From CAZADH01 sp964483805 (GTDB taxonomy: Bacteria; Muiribacteriota; Ozemobacteria; Ozemobacterales; Ozemobacteraceae): 17,530 nucleotides of DNA. The stretch is taken from the NCBI GenBank assembly GCA_964483805.1, contig CAZADH010000118.1:1-17530 (forward strand). The letters are read 5' to 3'. Below, in pieces: positions 6,817-13,129 of this stretch. A program made the position numbers and the translations under genes. A model generated the notes under the pieces. The model was given only the letters and a program-made list of their open reading frames with translations, was not told where the DNA came from and did not search any database. Each line of letters opens with the position of its first letter. Positions within the stretch are counted from its first letter, which is position 1.

Positions 6817-7920
6817 ATGCGTTCAGCGGCGATGCTGCAGTTCAGCCCTCCACGGGGGACCCGCGACCTGCTGCCCGGAGAAGTGCGTCTGTGGCAGGAA
6901 GCCGAGGCGTGGTTGCGTGAGGTTCTCGGTCGCGCGCAATACGTCGAGTTGCGACCGGCGCTCGTCGAACAACGATCCGCACCCTCTTTGCTGCGGCACG
7001 ATCAACCGGCGGCGATCGAGATTCCCGGTCACAACGGGCGCGGTTACCTGTTGCGGCAGAGCCCGGCTGAAGCGCTCCTGCGCGCGATCATCCACCACCG
7101 GTGCCACCAGCAAGGGTATACCCGCGTGGCCTCGGTGGGTCCCACCTTTTCGAGCGATCCCGAACGGCTCTCTGCACACATCCTCGGTTTCGTTCATGTT
7201 GCGCCGCCCAATCCCGCTGTGGTGGCTGAATCCATGGTCCTGGTCGCCGAGATTTGTCGTCCCTATCTGCCTGAAATGACGATCGAACTTGGGCCCGGTG
7301 GGTGTCCCCGTTGCCGGGAAAAACACGAAACCTGTGGCGCGTGCCGGATCTACGGCGACGAGTTGATGACTCTCCTGCAATGCATGGGCCTGACCGCGCG
7401 TTGGGGTACCGACGCCATCGTGGCTGACGAGGGTGTTGCGTATCGCATTCGCTCAGGTGGTGCCGCGGGCACGATTGTGGCCTGGGGGTGTCAGTTGTGG
7501 CGGGGCGCGCGCTGGGATTGGCTGCCCGAGGGCGGTTGCGTGGTCAACGAGGTCGACCTCGATGCGATGCTCGAAGCCCGCCGAGCGCAGCTCGAGACCG
7601 CACACCTTTCAGACACGGTTGACGCGTGCGTCGTCTGGGTTCACGCCGCCTGTTTTCGTGAGGCCTTTGCCCTCACCCAGAACCTGCGCCGTCACGGGTG
7701 CCGAACGGCGATGGCGCTCGGCGATCGCAGCGTCGGGTCGCAACTGCGCGCCGCTCAGCGACAGAACGCGCGGTTCATCTTGCTTCTCGACGAAGAACAC
7801 CACGCCCTTGGCATGGGACTTCTGCGCGACCTGCGCACCGATACCGCGAAACCGTATTCGTTGGCGGATTCCGCCAGCATCGCGGCGCGCATCATGAACG
7901 AGGCCCCGCGGCGTCGGTGA
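6817..7920 (+). CDS. Histidyl-tRNA-synthetase-like protein, class II catalytic motifs lost, anticodon-binding domain kept
   Basis: The 367-aa protein is clearly related to HisRS but shorter than the usual 420-430. FSPPRGTRDLLPGEVRLWQE (9-28) is HisRS motif 1 in good condition. The RPE segment has become LLRQSPAEALLRAII (78-92), and motif 2 (normally GPxFRxExPQxGRxReFhQ) reads GPTFSSDPERLSAHILGF, so its ATP-binding Arg is gone. The insertion-domain knuckle survives as C163-PR-C166 and C173-GA-C176. No RGLDYYTG or GGRYD motif remains (GVAYRIRSGGAAGTI). Residues 266-360 are a well-kept HisRS anticodon-binding domain: VDACVVWVH, LRRHGCRTAMALGDRSVGSQL, ARFILLLDEEHHALG. HisZ is an alternative name for HisRS paralogues, but HisZ lacks the anticodon domain. 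ATG at 6817 has a weak AGG; ATG at 6832 is possible. Confidence 0.8.
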   Translation: MRSAAMLQFSPPRGTRDLLPGEVRLWQEAEAWLREVLGRAQYVELRPALVEQRSAPSLLRHDQPAAIEIPGHNGRGYLLRQSPAEALLRAIIHHRCHQQGYTRVASVGPTFSSDPERLSAHILGFVHVAPPNPAVVAESMVLVAEICRPYLPEMTIELGPGGCPRCREKHETCGACRIYGDELMTLLQCMGLTARWGTDAIVADEGVAYRIRSGGAAGTIVAWGCQLWRGARWDWLPEGGCVVNEVDLDAMLEARRAQLETAHLSDTVDACVVWVHAACFREAFALTQNLRRHGCRTAMALGDRSVGSQLRAAQRQNARFILLLDEEHHALGMGLLRDLRTDTAKPYSLADSASIAARIMNEAPRRR

Positions 7921-7928
7921 AGCCGAAA

Positions 7929-7980
7929 CCGCCGAAAGCGCACCCGCAACTTCACTGAAGCGTGCGGGGGCTCTCGGCGG
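7929..7980. terminator. Long interrupted hairpin downstream of the HisRS-like gene
   Basis: Arms CCGCCGA (7929-7935) and TCGGCGG (7974-7980) enclose a second stem CCCGCA/TGCGGG and a tip CTTC-ACT-GAAG. It starts 8 nt after the stop of the HisRS-like gene and lies between convergent genes, so a terminator role is likely, although no U tract follows on either strand. Confidence 0.4.
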
Positions 7981-8025
7981 TCGATGTGGAAAGGCGCAGA
8001 CGTCGAGTCAGGTTCGAACGTCGCC

Positions 8026-8163
8026 TCAGGACCGTTTCATGATGGAGGCCGAGACCGGTCTGGAATCCGCGTCAGCAGAGTCGTCGCGGGTGTCCAGTGA
8101 CAGGTCCTGGCGCAAATGAATCAGCCAGTTCTGGAACAGCGGTAGCATGGCCAGGTCCAACAT
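8026..8163 (-). CDS. Possible 45-aa protein of unknown function
   Basis: The frame begins MLDLAMLPLFQNWLIHLRQD and ends SASIMKRS. The main support is an excellent ribosome site: AGGAGG at 8176-8171, exactly 7 nt before the ATG at 8163. The N-terminal half is an amphipathic or membrane-surface helix; the C-terminal half is acidic then polar. I recognise no family. A longer in-frame version reaching back to 8328 lacks a ribosome site and looks non-coding. A TATAAT hexamer on this strand (8354-8349) has no good -35 box. Confidence 0.4.
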   Translation of the reverse strand: MLDLAMLPLFQNWLIHLRQDLSLDTRDDSADADSRPVSASIMKRS

Positions 8164-8657
8164 GGTCATCCCTCCTTTCATGGGATTGGCGTCGGCGAAA
8201 ACTGCGGGAGCATCGAAGGCTGCCGACCTCATTTCGATTTGGGGATACCGCATATCCCGTGCCATGCTTGCGAAGTCCGCTCTGGAAGATCGTTTGGACG
8301 GTCTGTGTTGCGATTCGCCCGGCTGCAATGCCGTCCGATTGTTCAGCGATTATACAGCGACGCCCAACAATTGCGCGGGCTACCATGCCTCGCGCCATCC
8401 ATGACGATAGGCGCCCGCTGCGGCCTTCGCCGATTCGCCTGGCCCGGCAGTCCTGCTCAACATGAAATCGTTCTGTTCGTCTATTCCCGCCTTTGCATGC
8501 ATCGGGCATTGCGAAGGAGAACAAACCCGCCGTGCCCCGGAAGAATTCGGGCTTGATTTGCGTCCACCGTGCAAGTGGGCGTTTCCGTTTGTGGGTTGGC
8601 ACCCGGGTTTGATAGAATCGCAACCATCTGAAAACGAGACGCGAAGGGAGAACAACG
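8164..8657. other. Gene-poor stretch between the 45-aa frame and the nucleoside phosphorylase
   Basis: About 490 nt hold the ribosome site of the small minus-strand frame, an isolated minus-strand TATAAT at 8354-8349 and, near the right end, the phosphorylase promoter. The several reading frames here have no ribosome sites or recognisable products. No repeats or strong hairpins were noticed. Confidence 0.5.
8589..8618 (+). promoter_or_regulatory. Extended -10 promoter candidate of the nucleoside phosphorylase
   Basis: TTGTGG (8589-8594) lies 18 nt before TAGAAT (8613-8618). The -10 is preceded by TGA, forming an extended TGn motif. The start codon at 8658 follows 39 nt later, with AAGGGAG as the ribosome site. 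Confidence 0.5.
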
Positions 8658-9389
8658 ATGATGATGCCTCACCTCAAGCTCGAAGTGGGCCAGATTTCGC
8701 CCGTGGTCCTGGTTTGCGGCGATCCGGCCCGGGCCGAGCAGATTGCCAATTTGATGACCGATGCCAAACAGTTGGCCTACAACCGCGAATACCGCACATT
8801 TCTTGGCCATTACAACGACCAGAAGGTCACGGTCACGTCACACGGCGTCGGGTCGGCCGGTGCCGCCATCTGTTTCGAGGAACTGATCAAGATCGGGGCC
8901 CGGGTGATCATCCGTGTGGGCACCTGTGGCGCTTTGACCGAAAACCTGCAACAGGGTGATCACATTGTAGCTACGGCCGCAGTGCGCGAGGACGGGGTGT
9001 CGGCGCTGCTCGTGCCGCCGGGCTATCCGGCGGTGGCCGACGCGAAGGTGTGCGACGCGCTGGAGGCCGCCTGCAAAGACACGGGGGCGCGGTACCGCCG
9101 CGGCATCATTCTCGCCAGCGATCTGTTTTACCCGGGCATTCTGCCCTCGAGCCTCGAGCTGTACGCGAAGGCCGGCGTGCCCGGCGTCGAGATGGAGTGC
9201 TCGGCCCTGTTCGTCATTGCTTCGCTGCGTGACGTGCGGGCCGGCGCGGTCTGCACCGTCGACGGCAACCCGCTCAAGTGGGACAAAGGCGACTACGATC
9301 CGCATGGGGTCAAGGTGACCGAGGGCAAGAAACGCATGTTGAAGATTGCGCTGGAGGCGGCGGCCGCCCTGGCCAAGACCGCGCTGTAA
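8658..9389 (+). CDS. Uridine phosphorylase-type nucleoside phosphorylase (PNP/UDP family)
   Basis: These enzymes cleave a nucleoside with phosphate to a free base and ribose-1-phosphate in nucleoside salvage. The 243-aa length fits the hexameric NP-I family. Visible motifs are the phosphate-binding VCGDPARAEQIA (19-30), REYRTFLGHY (43-52), SHGVGSAGAAICFEELI (61-77), RVGTCGAL (86-93) containing the second phosphate-binding Arg, and the ribose-binding GVEMECSALF (176-185) with E178-M179-E180. The C-terminal TVDGNPLKWDKGDYDP is like uridine phosphorylase-type members rather than E. coli DeoD, but the base specificity (uridine or purine) cannot be settled by eye. ATG-ATG-ATG at 8658 follows AAGGGAG. 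The gene has its own promoter and ends at a strong terminator, so it is monocistronic. Confidence 0.9.
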   Translation: MMMPHLKLEVGQISPVVLVCGDPARAEQIANLMTDAKQLAYNREYRTFLGHYNDQKVTVTSHGVGSAGAAICFEELIKIGARVIIRVGTCGALTENLQQGDHIVATAAVREDGVSALLVPPGYPAVADAKVCDALEAACKDTGARYRRGIILASDLFYPGILPSSLELYAKAGVPGVEMECSALFVIASLRDVRAGAVCTVDGNPLKWDKGDYDPHGVKVTEGKKRMLKIALEAAAALAKTAL

Positions 9390-9427
9390 TGAGATAGCAA
9401 TACTTGTTATTGCTGTTATAAATACAT

Positions 9428-9473
9428 AAAAAAGCGTGCCGCGCCGATCGTCGATCGGCGCGGCACGCTTTTT
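9428..9473. terminator. Strong bidirectional intrinsic terminator
   Basis: A 17-bp perfect GC-rich stem, GCGTGCCGCGCCGATCG (9434-9450) against its complement at 9452-9468, is flanked by six A's on the left and five T's on the right. It therefore terminates both the phosphorylase (+, ending 9389) and the aminotransferase (-, ending 9489). Confidence 0.95.
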
Positions 9474-9488
9474 GCCCGGTCGCGGGCG

Positions 9489-10574
9489 TTACTTCAGTTT
9501 CCAGATCTCTTCGATGGCCGCCAGCACTTCGTCGATGTCTTTCATCGTCAGTTCGCCCATGTGGGCGATGCGGAAGGTCTTCTCTTTCAGATCGCCGTAG
9601 CCGTTCGAGATGTGGATGTTGCGCTTCGCCAGTTCTTTGTTGAGATCGCTGACGTTGAGGTTGCGCGTGTTGAGAATGCAGGTGACCGTCTCAGAGCTGG
9701 CCACGCGCGGCGGATACAGTTTGAAGTACTTCTCGGCCCAGTTGCGCACCCGCTCGGCCATCTCGGAGTGGCGGGCGAAGCGCTTGTCGAGACCCTCGGC
9801 GAGGATGCGATCGAGTTGCGCATCGAGACCGAACAGCAGGCTGACCGCCGGGGTGGCCGGGGTCTGGTCTTTGGCATCGTATTTGGCATAATCGAGGAAA
9901 TCGAAGTAGTAGCCGCGCACCGGAATGGTCTTGGCGCGCTCCATGGCCTTCTTCGAAATCGCGGCGATGGCCAGTCCCGGCGGGAGAGCGAAGCACTTCT
10001 GCACCGAGGCCACGAGGAAATCGATACCGAGGCGATCGGTCTCGATCTTGGCACCCGACATGCCGGACACTGCGTCAACGCCCCAAACGACATTGGGGTA
10101 TTTCTTCATCACTGCCGAGAGGGCCTCGAGGTCGTTCTTCACGCCGGTCGAGGTCTCGTTGTAGACCGTGGTGATGGTGTCGTATTTGCCGGTCGCCAGG
10201 GCTTTGTCGATGGCGCCGATGTCGTAGGCCTGACCCCACTCGACCGCCAGTTTGTCGGCTTCACGGCCGTTGGCGGCAACGATCTCGTGCCAACGGTCGG
10301 AGAAGGCGCCGCACACGCACGACAGGTTGCGTTTGGCCGTACAGTTGCGAATAAAGCCTTCCATCAGGCCGGTGGCCGATGAGGCGGAGAGGAACATCAT
10401 GTGACTGGGCGCGAAGAGGACCTTCTTGAGTTTCTCGACGATCCGCTTGTGCAGCTCCGAGTAGACCTTCTGGCGGTGGCCGATCATCGGCCGGCTCATC
10501 GCCTCGAAAATCTCGGGGGCAACTTCGGTGGGACCGGGAATGAACAATTTAACGTGGGGTTTCGCCTGTGCCAT
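9489..10574 (-). CDS. Class V PLP aminotransferase (serine-pyruvate / alanine-glyoxylate family)
   Basis: The 361-aa cytosolic PLP enzyme begins HVKLFIPGPTEVAPEIFEAM, followed by GHRQKVYSEL, both characteristic of the family. FLSASSATGLMEGFIRNC (61-78) holds the cofactor-phosphate region, VYNETSTGV (137-145) and VDAVSGMSG (166-174) carry the PLP-contacting residues, and SVQKCFALPPGLA contains the Schiff-base Lys193. The C-terminal domain includes the conserved ISNGYGDLKEKTFRIAHMG. The ATG at 10574 has AAGGA upstream; an upstream in-frame start at 10640 would add 22 unrelated residues. It lies 115 nt downstream of serA on the same strand. In Thermotoga and some archaea a class V enzyme paired with serA is thought to act as phosphoserine aminotransferase, and the pairing suggests the same here. 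Confidence 0.9.
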   Translation of the reverse strand: MAQAKPHVKLFIPGPTEVAPEIFEAMSRPMIGHRQKVYSELHKRIVEKLKKVLFAPSHMMFLSASSATGLMEGFIRNCTAKRNLSCVCGAFSDRWHEIVAANGREADKLAVEWGQAYDIGAIDKALATGKYDTITTVYNETSTGVKNDLEALSAVMKKYPNVVWGVDAVSGMSGAKIETDRLGIDFLVASVQKCFALPPGLAIAAISKKAMERAKTIPVRGYYFDFLDYAKYDAKDQTPATPAVSLLFGLDAQLDRILAEGLDKRFARHSEMAERVRNWAEKYFKLYPPRVASSETVTCILNTRNLNVSDLNKELAKRNIHISNGYGDLKEKTFRIAHMGELTMKDIDEVLAAIEEIWKLK

Positions 10575-10689
10575 CTGTTCCTGTTCCTTTCGGGATTCTG
10601 TGGTGTGATGTGGGGTGTCGCACCCTGCGAGCACCGACATACGCGCTATTTATAAAAGGGTTACGATGTAAGTCTCTCCGGCCGGTGGG

Positions 10690-11640
10690 TTACTTGCCCT
10701 GGGCCGCTTGGCATGCTGCGGTTGGGGCGCCGAGCAACTCGGTCAGAACGATCTCAGCCACTTCCATGCCGGCCCGGTCTTGGCCTTCGTTGGTCGAGGC
10801 GCCGATGTGCGGCAGCGCCAACACCTTCGGATGCTCGTAGAGGGCCTTGTTGTCGGTCGGTTCCTTGGCCCACACATCGATGGCGGCGCCGGCGATGGTG
10901 CCGCCGTTCAATGCGGCCAACAGGGCCGCTTCATCAACGGTGCCGCCGCGCGCCGCGTTGATCAGGATCATGCCCTTCTTTGCCTTCTCGAGCTGCGCCG
11001 CACCCAACGTGGCGCCGGCGGCCTTGTCGAACGGGATGTGCAGACTGACGAAATCGCTCTTGCAGAGCAGCGTGTCGAGATCGACCATCTGCACGTAACC
11101 CAGCGGCGACGACGTGACGAACTTGTCATACGCGACGATGGTCATGCCGAAGGCCTGGGCGCGCTTGGCGACTTCCTGGGCGATGCGGCCGATCCCGATG
11201 AGACCGAGGGTCTTGCCGTAGAGCTCGCAGCCGTTGAATGCCGACTTCTCCCATTTACCGCCCTTGGTCGAGATGTTGGCGGCGCCAAGGTGGCGCGCCA
11301 TTGACAGCATCATGCCAAACGCGAGTTCAGCCACCGAAATGCTGGTGCAGGCGGGGGTATTGCGCACCTTGATGTTGCGCTCTTTCGCGGCGGCCTGATC
11401 GACGTTGTCGAGGCCGACGCCGGCGCGTGCGATCAATTCGAGTTGCTTGCCGGCCTCGATGACCGGGCGAGTGACCTTGGTCGCTGAGCGGACCACGATG
11501 GCGTGGGCCGTCGGAATCTCTTTGAGCAGCTCTTCTGGCGTAAACTTGCGGTTGACAATCTCGAGCGACGAATGCTTCTTGAGAACGTCGAGTGCAGCAG
11601 CGGCGAGACCGTCGGCGATAATGACCTTCTTGGTTGCCAT
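10690..11640 (-). CDS. serA: D-3-phosphoglycerate dehydrogenase, short form without ACT domain
   Basis: It oxidises 3-phosphoglycerate to 3-phosphohydroxypyruvate with NAD, the first step of serine synthesis. The 316-aa protein has the substrate domain (IIADGLAAAALDVL, then RSATKVTRPVIEAG and ARAGVGLDNVD), the Rossmann motif G149-I-G151-RI-A154, and the catalytic residues Arg231 (NAARGGTVDE), Glu260 (WAKEPTD) and His278 (LPHIGAST). It ends soon after this domain, so the C-terminal ACT/ASB regulatory domains of longer SerA proteins are absent and feedback inhibition through ACT is not expected. The ATG at 11640 has only a weak adjacent ribosome site; a strong AGGAGG lies about 30 nt upstream, separated by a small hairpin. 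A promoter is seen at 11809-11838. The next gene is the class V aminotransferase. Confidence 0.92.
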   Translation of the reverse strand: MATKKVIIADGLAAAALDVLKKHSSLEIVNRKFTPEELLKEIPTAHAIVVRSATKVTRPVIEAGKQLELIARAGVGLDNVDQAAAKERNIKVRNTPACTSISVAELAFGMMLSMARHLGAANISTKGGKWEKSAFNGCELYGKTLGLIGIGRIAQEVAKRAQAFGMTIVAYDKFVTSSPLGYVQMVDLDTLLCKSDFVSLHIPFDKAAGATLGAAQLEKAKKGMILINAARGGTVDEAALLAALNGGTIAGAAIDVWAKEPTDNKALYEHPKVLALPHIGASTNEGQDRAGMEVAEIVLTELLGAPTAACQAAQGK

Positions 11641-11802
11641 GTTCGGTTTGCTCGGTCCCTCGAGAGGGGCCTTCCTCCTGTTCGAGATATCGACACCGCG
11701 ATCGGGCAAGGCGCAAAGGTGGGTGCCGGGATGAGCAACCGAAGAGGCATCGGGCTCACGCACGAGCGACCTGGGCCTGGAAACCGATAACAACGCCGAT
11801 TC
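11641..11802 (-). promoter_or_regulatory. Long structured 5' leader of serA
   Basis: If the promoter at 11809-11838 is used, serA carries a leader of about 160 nt. It contains a stem TGAGC-CCGA...TCGG-TT-GCTCA (about 11724-11757 on the minus strand) and a second hairpin CCCT-CTCG-AGGG placed between an AGGAGG and the ATG. No known serine or amino-acid riboswitch is recognised, and no leader peptide was found. Confidence 0.3.
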
Positions 11803-11808
11803 GCCGGC

Positions 11809-11838
11809 ATCTTACCGCCGCAAATCACTCCAAGTCAA
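11809..11838 (-). promoter_or_regulatory. Sigma70 promoter candidate of serA
   Basis: On the minus strand TTGACT (11838-11833) is followed after 18 nt by TAAGAT (11814-11809). It lies between the membrane-protein gene ending at 11895 and serA, implying that serA is transcribed independently of that pair. Confidence 0.55.
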
Positions 11839-11894
11839 CCCGTCGCGACGACCGTGGCGACGACCGTCCCATTGCGCCATCCGTGGCGGGCGGG

Positions 11895-12563
11895 TCAGGA
11901 AGCTGTCGGCAGGACGAGGCGCTCGAGTTGCTGGCGCAGAGGTGCCACGCACTGATCGAGACGGGCGCATTCGCCTTGAATCGCGGTCGTCAGCGCGGGG
12001 GCAGGAAGTGTCGGCGGCAGGGCTGTTGCGACGGCGAGACTGGTGTCGCATTCACTGGCGATGCGGGCAATCAGTTCGTCGCAGGTGGCCATGGCGTTGT
12101 CGGGACTCTTGGTCGGCGTACCGTCGACGACGGCTGCTGCTATATGGCGATTGTATTGCAGGGTTGCCAGTGCCTGCACCGCCATGCGGCGCAGTGAGGT
12201 CAGGCGGTCAGGCCAGTCCGCACTTCCCCCGTTGCTGGCATATCGTGCCAGAATCGCTTCACAACGGTTGCAGGTATGGTCGATCAGCGCGAACCGCTCG
12301 AGCAGATCCGGTGAGAGGTCGGTGCTCGAGTTCTGGCTGAGTTGGCGGACACGCCGCACCAGGCGCAGTTCCCGGCAGTGGTCGACACAGGCCGACAGAA
12401 ACAGACCCAAGGCGATGATTACGAGCAGCGAACAGACCGCGACCACCGGGGCGGGTCCGGCCGCCTCGTTCAGGCGACGGGCGACGTCGGTCCGCAACAG
12501 CCACGGGCACAGGCACAGCGTGACGATCAACAGCAGCAGGCGGATGATGACGGTCTGTCTCAT
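11895..12563 (-). CDS. Predicted membrane protein with two N-terminal transmembrane helices, unknown function
   Basis: The 222-aa protein has hydrophobic segments at about 5-23 and 38-60, followed by a roughly 160-residue, mostly helical soluble region. That region includes DHTCNRCEAILARY (a Cys-x2-Cys pair) and several Cys further on. With a hairpin of two helices, both N-terminus and soluble domain would face the same side, probably the cytoplasm. I recognise no family. The ATG at 12563 overlaps the TGA of the upstream gene (ATGA), so the two proteins are translated together and probably function together. No terminator was identified after it. Confidence 0.65.
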   Translation of the reverse strand: MRQTVIIRLLLLIVTLCLCPWLLRTDVARRLNEAAGPAPVVAVCSLLVIIALGLFLSACVDHCRELRLVRRVRQLSQNSSTDLSPDLLERFALIDHTCNRCEAILARYASNGGSADWPDRLTSLRRMAVQALATLQYNRHIAAAVVDGTPTKSPDNAMATCDELIARIASECDTSLAVATALPPTLPAPALTTAIQGECARLDQCVAPLRQQLERLVLPTAS

Positions 12564-12967
12564 CGGTCGATCCGCCAGTCGTTTTTTCGCCGCTCTTCGT
12601 CAAGCTTCTGGATGATCTTCATTTTTTCGAATGGACACTCGGGGGTGTGAATCCGCGTTGCGCAATCGGGGCAACGCGAGATGTAGTTGGCTTTTGGGCA
12701 GTGCTCACTGCCGCCGGTCGGATCGGGAGCATCGGCGTCGCTCTCGGCCGTTGCGGTCCCGCTGTCGGCCATCAGTTTCGCGGCGTCGCTTTCGTGAGGT
12801 GCAGTTGGGGTAAGCAAGGCAGCAATGCGGGAGGGCCACGAGGCCGGATGCCAGGGACTGTTTCTCGGGATCTTCGTCAATACCCAAGCGATCAGGAAGA
12901 CCGCCAAAGCGATCGCCATGATCGTGCCGTAGGTCCAGAGCAACTTGACGACGATGAGCTTCGGCAT
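12560..12967 (-). CDS. Single-pass membrane protein with a C-terminal Cys4 (zinc-ribbon-like) knuckle
   Basis: The 135-aa protein has one transmembrane segment at about 8-31 (WTYGTIMAIALAVFLIAWVL), then a Pro/Ser/Asp-rich linker (residues 35-88), then C90-x8-C99-x2-C102-x8-C111 in HCPKANYISRCPDCATRIH followed by TPECPFEKM, and a charged C-terminal helix. The Cys spacing suggests a bound metal ion, most likely zinc. I recognise no family. It is the first gene of a two-gene unit with the 222-aa membrane protein (4-nt overlap) and is divergent from the secreted coiled-coil protein gene. The ATG at 12967 has no clear ribosome site and lies close behind the predicted transcription start. Confidence 0.65.
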   Translation of the reverse strand: MPKLIVVKLLWTYGTIMAIALAVFLIAWVLTKIPRNSPWHPASWPSRIAALLTPTAPHESDAAKLMADSGTATAESDADAPDPTGGSEHCPKANYISRCPDCATRIHTPECPFEKMKIIQKLDEERRKNDWRIDR

Positions 12968-12985
12968 AGACTTGCTACGATGCGC

Positions 12986-13014
12986 AGTATAGCAAAAAAC
13001 GCGGCGGGCGTCAT
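12986..13014 (-). promoter_or_regulatory. Promoter candidate for the two membrane-protein genes
   Basis: On the minus strand ATGACG (13014-13009) and TATACT (12991-12986) are spaced by 17 nt. The predicted transcription start is only about 12 nt before the ATG at 12967, so the leader would be very short, in keeping with the missing ribosome site. Confidence 0.45.
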
Positions 13015-13030
13015 GCGGTTCCCTCTATTG

Positions 13031-13059
13031 TTGAGGCATCGTGGCGCGTATGCTATCCT
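13031..13059 (+). promoter_or_regulatory. Extended -10 promoter candidate of the secreted coiled-coil protein
   Basis: TTGAGG (13031-13036) lies 17 nt before TATCCT (13054-13059). TGC directly precedes the -10, forming an extended -10. The start codon is 70 nt downstream. This promoter and the minus-strand one at 12986-13014 are back to back. Confidence 0.5.
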
Positions 13060-13129
13060 TATGCACAGACCGCCGATGGCGCATGGGTGGGGTGACCTGT
13101 GGCTCTCGGCAACTCACGGAGGCCGGCGT

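Noticed and set aside
8349..8354. Perfect minus-strand TATAAT upstream of the 45-aa frame
   Set aside because: The sequence 17 nt upstream is GCGCAA, not a -35 box, and the leader would be about 180 nt. Too weak to list as a promoter.
11845..11868. Tandem 12-bp direct repeat (GCGACGACCGTG, one mismatch) upstream of serA
   Set aside because: Only two copies, GC-rich, and located upstream of the -35 box. It could be an activator site, but chance is as likely.
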